From Platerodrilus igneus (lineage: Eukaryota > Arthropoda > Insecta > Coleoptera > Lycidae): a stretch of DNA of 64,000 nt. The notes beneath the pieces are model-generated. The model worked only from the letters and a program-made list of their open reading frames with translations. It did no database searches and was not told the origin of the DNA. The stretch lies in assembly GCA_036346225.1 (NCBI GenBank), contig JARFIW010001088.1, positions 3,796,501 through 3,860,500 of the forward strand, in the 5' to 3' direction. A program made the position numbers and the translations under genes. This document shows, one piece after another, positions 22,990 to 34,270 of this stretch. Position 1 is the first letter of the stretch; every line of letters begins with the position of its first letter.

Positions 22990-23650
22990 TCCGTTTACAG
23001 TGTATAATTTACCGCTTAATGTATGTTCCGTTTAATTACATAATTTACCACTAGATTTATTTTCATTGAAATTTGTTAATTATTTGCGTCCTCCCGGTAT
23101 ATTAAAGTGTTATTGAAAAATACCGTGAATTACTTCAAGCACGTGCCTGTACAAAGTGCCTTAGTTAAAAAAACTCTGTTCTTCGCATGTGCGAGAACAT
23201 TCTTCACCTTGGAAAACACACGAAGTATAGTAGTCTCGATTTTTCGTGGTAGAAGTCCGCATTATTACATGCTCTACACTTCATTATTAGAAGAAACACT
23301 TTTTGTTCAGAACGACCGCTATAAAATAAATGTGCTTCGCTTCGTTAGAACCACAAAGAAGAGTCGATTTTTTGTTTCCCGTAAAAGACGGACGCATTCT
23401 ACAGTTTGTTTACTTCGTTATGCGTTTGAACGGCCGCATGAATATAGATGTGCTTCGCTACGCTCGCATACACTAGGTAAGTGTTTGAAGTAATTGTTTG
23501 CCTTATTTAAAATTCTTAATTAATTGTTTTGTCTATTATCAGTTAGAATTTATTTTCGTATACATGTCCACTTCTCTCTAGCATCAGCAGCTATCGAAAT
23601 TACCGCAAAAAATTAACACTATCCATTTATCCCTTAACTCCTTACTATCT
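22990..23650. mobile_element. unassigned insertion within the RTE copy
   Basis: RTE homology stops near 22988 and resumes near 23652. The intervening ~660 bp contains a 128-codon plus-strand frame (23107-23493, rich in Arg, Phe and Ser) with no recognised domain. Its start codon is only a guess, and the frame may be chance. Two similar phrases (GTGCTTCGCTTCG and GTGCTTCGCTACG, ~120 bp apart) lie within it. I see no clear terminal repeats. Confidence 0.5.
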
Positions 23651-24135
23651 TTATGAGTATTTTTAACATATGTATATTCCAATTTTACATTAGCGAATGC
23701 TTTTTCCATTAACACTTTGAAAGCTAAAATGGCCTCCAGAGTTTCTCTGTTTCGCCTATACCCAAATCGATCTTCTAGTTTTTCTTTAGCCCGTTTTCCA
23801 TCCGTGTTTGTACAATTCTAGTTAATATTTTTGGCACATATGCTGTCAAATTGTTCGAATGCATTCACATCTATCCGCTCCTTTCTTTTTTGGTATAGTG
23901 ATGATGGTGCTACGTTTGAAATTTTCGGTATATCGCCTGTGTCACACATATAACTTACAAGTAGAAAAAGACGTTCTGTTTTGCTTGTCCAGCGGCTTTT
24001 AGAGTTTTTGTTTGCACCATATCTATATCCGGTGCCTTATTGTTTTTCAGACTCCTTAATACTAATTCAAATTCATCTCTAACTATACGATACCCCAAGT
24101 CGTCCTTTTCCATGTCTGATTCCTGCATATAAAGT

Positions 24136-24137
<2 letters not shown>

Positions 24138-24177
<40 letters not shown>
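24138..24177. repeat. (TA)n microsatellite inside the LINE
   Basis: About 20 TA units sit where other RTE copies have only CTATATATTCTTGC, so the array grew from that seed after insertion. Confidence 0.9.
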
Positions 24178-24179
<2 letters not shown>

Positions 24180-24516
24180 TTGCTATGTAACTACTTTCTC
24201 TACATTTCCTGTAGTGTCGTTTCCTTCCGCGCCCCTTATATTCTTGCTATACGGTTTTATATTCATAAAATTCATTCTAATTAATTTGTTTGCTTCGTCT
24301 GTCTTTCCTATTTCCATCTTAGTTTGTACCTCTTTACACTTTTCATCAAGCCATTGCTCTTTAGATTTTTGCATTTGTGAATAATTTCCCATTTTATTGC
24401 TTCGTATATTTGTTTTCTTGCTTCGACTGATCTGTTTTTGTATTTTCGCCTTTCTTCTATTAAATACAGAATATCCTTTGTTACCCATGGCTTCTTATTT
24501 TCTTTTTATTTATACT

Positions 24517-24811
24517 TGCATGTGATTTTTCCAAAGCTCCACCCGTAGGTACTACATTGGCCAGGAAGCGAGTTTTTTTTACCTGGAAAATTTGGAATTT
24601 TGCCGAACCCTTGCTGTTCCAAGCAAGGTAGGGATTTTTAACGTGCGTGACAACACTCACACACGGGACCTCCATTTTACCTCTCGTCCGAACGAGGGTG
24701 TATTTTTGTGAAAAAATGCTCGCCTAACATTTTTCAAGCGGACCGTGTCGGGATTCGAACCCGGGACCTTGGGCGTAATAGTCACACACATACCACTACG
24801 CCACGGAGCCG
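24517..24811 (-). mobile_element. tRNA-derived SINE inserted in the RTE copy
   Basis: Full head (A-box complement at ~24790-24805, B-box-like GGATTCGAACCCGGG on the plus strand) and tail. Flanked by a perfect 16-bp direct repeat TCTTTTTATTTATACT at 24501-24516 and 24812-24827. Removing the SINE and one repeat restores a continuous LINE, so it postdates that LINE insertion. Confidence 0.95.
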
Positions 24812-25197
24812 TCTTTTTATTTATACTCCGGAATATCTCTGGCCGTCATATCTGAGCTAGATTTACTGTTACTCCATTCTATTTCTACTTTCCTAGTATT
24901 AGAAAATTTCCCGATGTCTTTCACTAATTCGTTTGACATTTTCTCAAATCTTTTAAGGGTATATTTATTTTTTAGTTTCTCAAAGTCAAAGTGCTTTTTT
25001 TCGTTCCTTGTTATTCTGAGAGTTCCATCACGTCCCATGATTAAAGCTCTGCCTCCATTATCTATCTTCCATAACACTTTCAACTTCATTTATAAACTCA
25101 AGTTTTTACGATCTTTCTTATTAGTTGTGGCATTTTTCACAATTCCGAATGTACGTACATTGGTACATGGATACAAGCAAGATGTTCACCGAAGCAT

Positions 25198-25261
25198 CCG
25201 TTGTTCTGTAGCGTGCGAATACGATACATATACCGTATTCGAATGCTACAGAACAACGGAT
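25198..25261. repeat. 27-bp-stem inverted repeat
   Basis: Arms 25198-25224 and 25235-25261 pair with two mismatches around a ~10-base loop containing ATACATATAC. The outer part is TCCGTTGTTCTGTAGC. It lies between the RTE copy and the Gypsy relic. Confidence 0.85.
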
Positions 25262-25424
25262 AAAACAAGCGCTAGAAGTGAGAGCCGCGTAGCCTCTGAC
25301 TAGATAAACGCTTTCGCGTAAAACGGGTCTAATGAATCCACGCAGTTCAGGGTCACGTGAAACGTAGAATTGCCGTAGTAGATGACAGGAAGTCAGTCCT
25401 TTGGGCGTATAGTTTTCCCAACCT

Positions 25425-25620
25425 CTAGTTGTTGTTGGCGAAGTTGATCCAGATCACCAAATTTATTTTTAAATGCCGAGAAAGTTCTCGGGACATGTCA
25501 AGGTTGGCCGTTACGCAACGTGCCAGAGAATATTCCAATGACACATCGAATAGATCACAGTAAATCTTTTCCGTGACCTTAAATTTTGCTTTACCTGCGC
25601 CGTTGTACATAAACTTGAAC
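25425..25620 (-). pseudogene. macro-domain-like remnant downstream of Gypsy integrase
   Basis: The minus-strand 61-codon frame contains KAKFKVTE, then DLFDVSLEYSLARCVTANLDMSREL. This resembles the N-terminal beta-alpha segment of macro domains (GDLF-x-x-x-x-x-YSLAHCV-x-x-DL-x-M). Macro domains bind or hydrolyse ADP-ribose derivatives. The first residue pattern is kept, but the usual Gly after the Met-Ser is changed and the rest of the domain is not readable. It follows the integrase relic in the same orientation, so it may have been an extra domain of that retrotransposon. Resemblance judged by eye. Confidence 0.5.
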
Positions 25621-25719
25621 TAATTATATATCGATCCAGACTTTTATTCATCCTCGCGAACTTAACTGTTTGTTCGTCTCACTGAGTGCCGTATGTCAGC
25701 ATTACCAGCGTCATCACTA

Positions 25720-27450
25720 ACGTAGAATGCAAACCGGCTAATGTACCCCACTGTTGTTCTTTCTTTTAGAAGCTGACGAATTTAGTATACCACGTTGTTA
25801 ATCCTATCTACAAGTTCATACACATCCTCCCAATGTCTTTGCACCTTTGGAAACAGTCCACGCCTACGTCTGAGATTGTATAGCGAGACGCGGTCGCCTA
25901 CTTGAAAACCAGAATCCTCCATCTCAATGTCGTGTCTGCTCTTCATCCGATTGCTTGAGATTTGGGTATATTTTCTAACGTCACCATGATGTCATGCATC
26001 TGGCGCTTGAGCTTCTCAACCTAGCTCTTGCAAACGATGTCATCCGGCTTACACCCAAACTCAAGATCACATGGTAGACGTATCCCACGTCTCAGCATAG
26101 ACATGCAGGTACTCTCATGAACCGAAGACCGATAAGCCAATAAAAATAGATGTAACTATTGGTTTCAATATCTTTGATGTTGGGGAACCGCTTTGTCGAA
26201 GGTGCGTTTCATGCACTCTAGCATACCGTCCGATTGTGGGAGCAATGGTGTTGTTCGGGGTCTTTCTCATCTCCAGCAACCGGTAAACTTCTTTGAATTA
26301 CGTGGACTTAAAATTTCTGCCCTAATCGGCAAGCAACGCTATAGCAAGCGGCCAAACAGCTTTCTTACCAACAAGTTAACGACGGTTGCAGCTGCTTAAT
26401 TTGGTACAGCATACGCTTCGGTTCACTTTGTAAAATAGTCTATACTCACCAAGATGTATCTATTCCAGGAGCCGGTCTAGGGAAATCGACGGGCAATATT
26501 GATTGCCACTCTCTCAATGGGGCGTTTCACGTTGTATTGCCGTACGATTTTTCCTAATGCTGAACACATTTGAAACTTGCTGCATGATTCTTTGGCATCA
26601 TTTCTATAGCCTATCCAGTAAAATATCTTGCTTGGACCTTCTCTAGAATTTACTTTTCTTTCCGAGGTCTCATTATGTTGAAGTCCAAACACCTCCGACA
26701 CTCAACTTTTACGAAGCATCACCTGAAGGGTACTCACGGGTTAATCTCTGTTCTCCTAGATTCGCACCAATATCCTATTTTCTACCTTCAAGGAATTTCA
26801 TTGTACCCAGTAGGACTTCAGGGTGCTACTCAACGGACTAATATCCTACCAGGATGGACGTCCTTTTCTTTCTTTCCAAGTCAGAACAACACCTAGGTCC
26901 TTGTCATTCTCTTGTTCGGTTCGCAACTGTACTGACTGCTAACGTCGTTGATTACTGTACTCCGACCAACAACTCGCGTGACGCGGACGACCATTTTGGG
27001 ACAGAATTTGTGCAGGTCGATTTTGATCCCGTTTTATCAACCTCCTCTATTGATTTCAACTCCTCGTGTTCTTTCTTGAGCTGTTTACATCGGTTCTTCT
27101 TGTGCCTAAATCCGAGGTTCTGGCGTCGAAATCCCTTTTCTTCTCCGGCTGTTTGTCACGCAGTACCCTACAAATCACTTCCACCACGCTCTCTTGGCTA
27201 CGCGCCTTTCCAAAGCGTCCTATCTTGTCATAGATTAAATGCATCGGTTACTTTGCAGTCGCGAACTCTAAGGGATGAGCCAACGCATCACGTGAAGTCT
27301 TTGGCCAGGGCAGCTATAGAGCTTGCCCGATATCTTCGTCATGTATTCCAAAAATGAAGATATGCACCGCCACCAACTCTGGAAAGCTATCTGGTGCTGT
27401 TGAGTAGGCTAGTCTCACCAAGCGAGCAATACGTACATTTTAAAAGTGAG
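25720..27450 (-). pseudogene. Ty3/Gypsy relic: gag fragment joined to integrase
   Basis: Reading the minus strand from 27450, a gag segment (RIARLVRLAYSTAP, then DALAHPLEFATAK) matches the 3.2-5.1 kb relic. It runs into the region before integrase (RTEQENDKDLGVVLTWKER near 26930-26890), skipping protease and RT. The integrase zinc region (FYWIGYRNDAKESCSKFQMC) is at ~26620-26560. The core IN motif RYILVSIDYFTK and then PQSDGM lie near 26460 and 26215, and later LAYRSSVHEST. It ends in the GD-x-V-x-L-Y-like region near 25860 and a degenerate C-terminus. Many stops. One large internal deletion. Confidence 0.85.
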
Positions 27451-29735
27451 CTTTGGGTGTGAATTTACGTGTAGCTCACTTCATCCTTACGCATAGTAAA
27501 GTTGATTAACATTTGGTCATCAATAATTAAAAAAACAACCAAAAAAACGCCAAGCTTTTAGAATATTAAAAGGAAGGTACTAATAAAGCTAAATTTTTGT
27601 TTTCGATAGATTTAAATGTGTATTTCACAAAAATATTTTTCAAAAACCTCAATTTTTGATCCATTTGACTCCATGTGAGGATGACAGCAAAGTATAACGT
27701 TTGAATTATAAATAATAAGCATTATTTCGCATAAAAAAATGTGAAATTACTGTGACAAGCACTTAATAGTTACCATGACACCCTTTTATTCTTTATTTTG
27801 AAAAATGTCCGCTTGTTTAAGCAAAACGTACCATACTTTTATAATTAAAGAAAGTTGTTAGTTCCAGTTATTTAAAAATTAGGTTATAAGGGTTACGTCT
27901 CGATCATGGTATGTTCCGAAATTTTAATTGAGTAGTAAGGTCAAGTTATATCTCAGGAATGCAGGCCATTAAATCGGACGGGTTTTTCTTGCTCAAACTT
28001 GGAATATTGCACTTTAAATCCTAATGTACGACTTATGTTTGTGTCACATGTGTATATTAAATACCCGCTTGCTTCTTGTGAATGAATATTTGTTGTACTT
28101 TTAATATAATGCATGAGGTAAGGCGATGTAAACGTAAATGTAGGAGTTATACGATCATAAGGTCAAAAGTGACTTGTAATTCAACATTTTTCAAGCAAAG
28201 AAAGTAGCTGTTTTATATGAATATTTTATTATGTTGCTTCTTCTAAAAGGGGTTTATTATTCACAAACCTGATGTTTAAGTAACAGGTGATTTCTGATTG
28301 CGTATTTTTTGTTTTGTACGCATAAACGATGTTTGCTCAGGCATAATGTCAATAACATTTTAGTTTATGGCAAAATATGGAAGATGATTGTGAATAATTT
28401 AAAACTAGAGCTACAAATTGATTATGATGTTATTCAAATAATATTATTATGAATTATTAATGTGCTTATTTGGCATATCACCAAATAGTTTATTATAATA
28501 ATCCCATGAATATAAAGGCATATTTGACGTATGTAGTAATAGTTCAAAATATCAAGTAACACATTCTTTTATAAATAATAAATTATTGTTTTTAATTTAT
28601 GTTACGTTTCAGATAATTCTTTCCAAAACGTAAAAATATTGCAATCAAATATATTTCATAGTATACATGCATCAAGAGTGGGTGTGGTCAAAATATCTCT
28701 ACGATATGACCTGCTTGTCCTAAGAGGAGACTAAAGCGGCCCTGCACAGGAACACTTACACATAAATATTTACACGCGTGCGCACACAACTCACATACAC
28801 GTGCACACACTCGCACGTACACGCACGGGATAATACTCATCATCGACTGAACGCATCCCCACAAGCCTTTGTTCTCTATATTTAGAAAAGCATCCAGAAC
28901 CTCAAACTTCAGTGCCGAGGAGGTGAATGTCTCGTAGTCTCGGGTTGTATCTCGGTTTGTATTTATCTGCCAAAAAGTAATTTATCAATAGTTACTTCAT
29001 GAATATGATGTTGAACGCCCGAACAGAGGGTGGGGGTGTTACGTTTAGAACCGCTGTCGGCTTTAACAAGCAGTTTCTTTGAGCAGTTTCATTTCATCAG
29101 AAAGTCAGACTAGCTCAGATGTAGCTATTGAGCTGACTGTTGACAATACTGGCACTATCACCTAGTAAGATATTAAAATAAATTACAAGTGCTTGAGTCA
29201 ATTAGTGGTTGTATTGTGTTTTCGTCGATTTTTATAGTGAAGAGATAAGTTCAGCACAATAGATTTGTTTTATATATCAAGAGCAATTAGCAAAAAACTA
29301 GTGATGTAAAGTCGATAAATAAACAAACAATTAGCGATGTAAAATCTATAAAAAGATCAATGATGGCAACCTCGTGATGAGATTGAAAATTTTAAAGTAT
29401 TTGGTGCATTTACAGTCAAGGATTTATCAAATGCCACAACCTATTTAGCTGCTGTAAAGGTCTGCTTGAATAACCTAAAAAGTGATTACAATCGAAAGAA
29501 TAATCGTACAAAGGAACGAAGTTCTAAGCACAATTTCCTCAATAGTCTTAACGTTCAACGAATTGTACCGGATAATGCCAAAATGGCTCATATGACTTGT
29601 CTGCCCACCCAAATTATTCTGCGCTCATGCGATGCTGCAATTGCCAACTCTTTGGTTGCTCCTCACCAAACTACAAACAAAAACCATCTATGTTTGCAGT
29701 TAAAAAATACATCTCTGAATCTCCTACACCGAATC
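27451..29735. other. non-coding; CA/GT-rich patch and a possible LINE 5' fragment
   Basis: Mostly AT-rich with nothing recognised. 28755-28835 is rich in CA/GT dinucleotides. 28708-28736 (GACCTGCTTGTCCTAAGAGG, then AGACTAAAG) resembles 46408-46436, the presumed 5' UTR of the second RTE family, and may be a small remnant of it. Confidence 0.45.
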
Positions 29736-29851
29736 TCCATCATCATCATCACTAGGTTTCCAGTCCTAGAGCTGCTTAGACGATTACCTCCATTGTTTCC
29801 TATTCTGAGCTAACCTACACATTTCCCTGAAACTCCTACAGATTACATCTT

Positions 29852-31151
29852 GTTACGTGCCAAATTGGCACTAAACATTGTCTTAGCTTAATTTTTATGT
29901 GCGGAAGTTTTCGCGCCTTAAAATTTATAAGACTTGACGTGTATTTTCGTCACGCCACAGGGCGTTTGCGCCAGATCGCGCGACGCGAGTGGCGGAGAAA
30001 AAGTGGGAGAAGTGTTTCTGTGAGACGCTATAACGTGGCCGTTTTGCCTTTGAACATCGAGAAGGGCGGTCGTGTCTGGTATCGTATCTTCATTTTTATT
30101 ATGTAGATTTCCTTTTGCTTATCTTTGTTTGACTTTACCTGATTAACATATTCCTTATCGTTCCCGCTACATATAGGAATTAGATACGACCTTGGAGTAA
30201 CCCACGACCCTAGAACGAGCCGGATGTCCATGCTCCGCTAACAGCTAACCGGAGCAGTCACCATCTTTAACTATCTTAAAGGGGGCCCCCAGCCATTTGG
30301 AAGGCGTACCCTCCGTTAGTTGCCTTAAAAGGGGCCATCAGCAGTCCTGATAGACGTCAGCAGACGCCAACTTTAAATTCTTACGATTTAAAAAGTTCAA
30401 ATTCTTACAATTTAAAAGTCGTAAATACATCGCGCAAGCGCGGAAAAGCGACGTCACGGGCGATTGGTAACGCTAATCTTTGTACAGATTTCGGCGCGCC
30501 CATCTGACAATGACGTCACCAATAACAAAGTAAATACTCCATTTGCGGAAAAATATAAATTAAATTAGCGAACAAATTAAGCAATTAAAGTACTTACATA
30601 AGAAATCCGACGTCCTGCGGGGTTGAGTTAAAGTTGGCTTCTATTGACGTCCATCAGGGCTACTGATGGCCCTTTTCAAGACAATTAACGGAGGGTACGC
30701 CTTCCAAATGGCTGGGGCCCCCTTTAAGATAGTTAAAGATGGTGACTGCTCCGGTTAGCTGTTAGCGGAGCATGGACATCCGGCTCGTTCTAGGGTCATG
30801 GGTTACTCCAAGGTCGTATCTAATTCCTATATGTAGCGGGAACGATAAGGAATAGGTTAATCAGGTAAAGTCAAACAAAGATAAGCAAAAGGAAATCTAC
30901 ATAATAAAAATGAAGATAAGATACCAGACACGACCGCCCTTCTCGATGTTCAAAGGCAAAACGGCCACGTTATAGCGTCTCACGGAAACACTTCCCCCAC
31001 TTTTTCTCCGCCACTCGCGTCGCGCGATCTGGCGCAAACGCCCTCTGGCGTGACGAAAATACACGCCAAGTCTTTTAAATTTTAAGGCGCGAAAACTTCC
31101 GCACATAAAAATTAAGCTAAGACAATGTTTAGTGCCAATTTGGCACGTAAC
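29852..31151. mobile_element. foldback DNA element with ~525-bp inverted arms
   Basis: Left arm 29852-~30380 and right arm ~30623-31151 are nearly identical reverse complements with no length difference: a 69-codon frame at 29897-30106 (+) recurs at exactly mirrored coordinates 30897-31106 (-) with only five residue differences. The termini begin GTTACGTGCCAAATTGGCAC, itself nearly palindromic. ATCTT lies on both sides (29847-29851 and 31153-31157, with one extra A on the right), suggesting a 5-bp target duplication. The ~240-bp spacer is not transposase-like. The arms are GC-richer than the host LINE. It is non-autonomous; the family is not identified. Confidence 0.92.
30511..30518. promoter_or_regulatory. 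consensus CRE-type palindrome TGACGTCA
   Basis: A perfect TGACGTCA lies in the foldback spacer, with a near match GCGACGTCAC about 55 bp earlier. This is the binding consensus of CREB/ATF factors. Occupancy is not shown, and chance occurrence is possible. Confidence 0.3.
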
Positions 31152-32974
31152 AATCTTTCACTTTTTATGTGCGATAGTCTAATCTAAATCTACATCTTCC
31201 TTTCTCCCCCCCCCCTTTCACAGTTTCTAATATATCACGCACTATTCCCTTATGCCTTAGAACGTGTCCTATCATCATATCTCTCCTACTTTAGTACTGT
31301 TTTGCAAAGATATCTTTTTTCCACTACTATTTCAAAACCTCTTAACCTCTTTGTTCGTAACTTTGTCTGCCCATAATATCTTTATAATACATCTGTAACA
31401 CCACATTTCAAATGCTTCTATATTTTTCCTGGCAGCTTCTCTTACTGTCCACGTTTCACAACATTACACTGCTTACATTGCTTTTTCTTTTAAATTCAGC
31501 ACGACCTTGTGCAAATCTTTTTTTATATCTTTTGCACTTTTCGTCTTCCACTGTTTTCTAAAAATATAACGTATTTCATCGACATTTAACGGTACGCGAA
31601 AAGAGGTTAAGCAACCTGACGGCTACCATGATACCACACCACTTAGACATTTTCCGAATCAACAGTTTTTCAATTACTCTTATCGTACAATCAATATTTT
31701 TTATTGCAAAACCAGCACCTGTAATTGTCTACGATAATCATCAGGTTTAAGTACCATTACTTTTTTCATCATACACGCTTTCCGTCCTGGAACTGGTTGG
31801 ACGCGTAGCTTCATTGATTTCTGTTCCGAGCAAACCTACACATTTCCTTGAAATTCCCACAGCCTACATCTTTCACTATCTACGTGCAATACTCCAGTTT
31901 GGGTCTACCTCTACTTCTCTTTTGTCTGCTTCTAGTATATTCCGTACTATTCCCTCATGCCTTAGTATGTGTCCAATTATCCTATGTCTTCTATTTCTTA
32001 CTGTTTTCCACATATTTGTTTACCATTTCATGATATCTTCATCAAACGTATGTAGCACCACTTTTCAAAGGCTGATATCTTTTTACTGTCCGTGTCTCCT
32101 ACTGTCCATGTTTCACAGCCGTGCAGTGCTGTGCTCGACACTATTGCTTTCAGCAAGCTTTTCCTTGTTTCTGTGTTTGTTGTCTTCGAACATAGTACTT
32201 GCTTTTTTTTGTTAAATGTAGCACGCCTTGTACTAATCTTTGTTTTATATCTTTTGCACTTTTTCCATCTTGCATTATTTGGCTTACTAGTTGCAGAAAT
32301 CCTTAATCGCTGGTAAGTTATCGTTTCTTATCTGAATTCTGGTTTTTGACTTATTTTCTCCTCCATTATACAGTATTTCTATAGTTTTACTTTTTTTAAT
32401 TTTCGTACCGTATCTCTCTATTACTACTGTTTCCATTTCATTATGATCCGTCGCTAACAATTTCTTGCTAATGCTAATACCGTTATTTATCTGCAAATCT
32501 AAGTATATTAATCGTTTGTTCATGCATAATAATTCCAAATATCTTTCTGCATTGACAGCATTCATATCCTCTTTGATATGCAAGGTAAAAATTAACGGGG
32601 ATAAGACACGCCCCCTTTGCTAACATTTACCTTTTTACGTTTCTGCTCCAATTTTTTCACAGCTGTTTGCTCTTTGTATATGTACTATCTGTATATCCTT
32701 CTATAACATTTCAATCTTTTTGAGTACTTCGAACTTTTTTTCCCATTTTTCATGATCGAATGTTTTTTCCAGATCTACAAACTTCATATAAACGCCTTCC
32801 CCATCTTTTATTGTTTTGTACATTATCACTCTTTAAGATAAAATGTTCTCTCGTGTTCCCTTGTTTTGCCTAAACCCAAATTCCTTTTCTCCTGTTATTT
32901 TTTCAGCCCGTTTTCCCATTGAATTTGTACAATTCTAGTTTAAACATTTGACACGTGTGCTGTTAAACTTGTTC

Positions 32975-33405
32975 CCTCATGCAAGACTATATTATATGTT
33001 TTCCCGTAAATACAACGTGCAAAGACTTTATTCGTAACTTTAAGTGTATTGTGTGTAGTTCGGCAATAGTGCAATGCGAATCTAAAGTCGAAGTTATCTA
33101 GTAACATAGACAGTCAGTCTCGGAACGTTCTGAACTGTGATGTGCACGCGAAGAGACGTGTTTTCCAATCAACAAATGGCAAGTGCATTCACATAATATT
33201 AAAACAAGGTATTTATCCTCTATTATGTCATACATTTATATTATTACAATGACGATTAATCAAGCTCCTATTCATGCATAATCAGGTGTTCCTCCAAACC
33301 ATGAAATATCGAGGTGGTCTTTATTTAACTAATCCAGATTGCTTCATATAAAAACAACCACTAGCTATCATTTTATCCCAAAGCTCTAACCAAAACTTAT
33401 TGATC
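32975..33405. mobile_element. unassigned ~430-bp insertion in the LINE
   Basis: RTE homology breaks near 33405 (ATTTTCGATC) and resumes near 32975. On the minus strand the inserted sequence ends with an AATAAA-type signal (GAATAAAGTC) shortly before the junction, which would suit an LTR end or a processed insertion. No coding motif was recognised. Confidence 0.45.
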
Positions 33406-34270
33406 GAAAATTTTAATATCCATCCGCCCCCTCTCTTTTTTGGTATAGTGATTACGGTGTTGCGTTTGAAATCTTTGGGTATCACGATTGTCTCACTAAT
33501 ACAGCTTACAAGTTGGAAGAGACGTTCGCTTACTGCATATACGGCGGCTTTTAGAGTTCCTGATTGTACCTTATCTGTTCCCGGTGCCTTATTATTTTTC
33601 AGACTCTTTAATGCCAATTCAAAGTCTTCTCTAAGAATAGAATATTCCAAGTCAGAGTTTTTAATGTCTGATTTGTGTTGTAGTGCTTCTAGTTCCTGTC
33701 CTGCATATAAATTCTCTATACATTCTTGCCATCTCAGCACATTCTCTACAATTTTTGTAATGATATCTTCTCCCGCGCCCCTGATATTTTATCTATACGG
33801 TTTTATATCCCTAAAATTCGTTCTCATTAGTTTGTATGTTCCGTCTGTCTTTCTTATTTCCAGCATAGTTTGTACCTAGTTGCACTTTTCACTGATCCAT
33901 TGTTCAACAGTTTTCTTTCATTTGCGAATAATTTCCCATTTTATGGCTGTGTAGCCTTAATTTTCTACTTCATGTGGTCTGTTTTTGTTCGCCTTTCTTT
34001 AATTCAGAATATCCTTTGCTACCCATTATTTCTATTTTTTTTTGTTTATGCCCCAGAATATCTCTAGCTACCATGTCTAAGCTGGATTTAATGCTATAAC
34101 ATTCCCTTTCTACTTTCTTGTACCAGAAACTTTCCTGAAGTCTTTCAGAAATTCTTTTTCTTAAACCTTTCGGGGATATCTACTTCTTTTAGATATTCAA
34201 AGTCAAAGTGCTCTTTTCCGTTACTTTTTTTCAAGTTCTTAAATCTAAGCGCGGCTTTCAAAATTACTAT

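Larger units (their letters stand above)
22880..25060 (-). mobile_element. RTE-like LINE, antisense copy with nested insertions
   Basis: Minus-strand sequence runs from the post-endonuclease linker (~25060) through the RT N-terminus (DEFELVLRSLKNNKAPDIDMV near 24050) to the RT palm (~22880). It faces the previous copy tail-to-tail. It is interrupted by the SINE at 24517-24811, a (TA)n expansion at 24138-24177 and an unassigned insertion at about 22990-23650. Many stops. RT motif C and the 3' end are absent. Confidence 0.85.
29740..31590 (-). mobile_element. RTE-like LINE 3' fragment split by a foldback element
   Basis: RTE 3' UTR and C-terminal coding sequence occupy 29740-29851 and 31153-31560 on the minus strand. 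The pieces join exactly across the foldback at the CATCTTTCAC sequence of intact copies. The fragment ends at 31591 with the recurrent junction motif GGTACGCGAAAAGAGG. Confidence 0.85.

Noticed and set aside
30028..30231. 67-codon minus-strand frame in the foldback arm
   Set aside because: Overlaps the mirrored 69-codon frame antisense; explained by the arm sequence.
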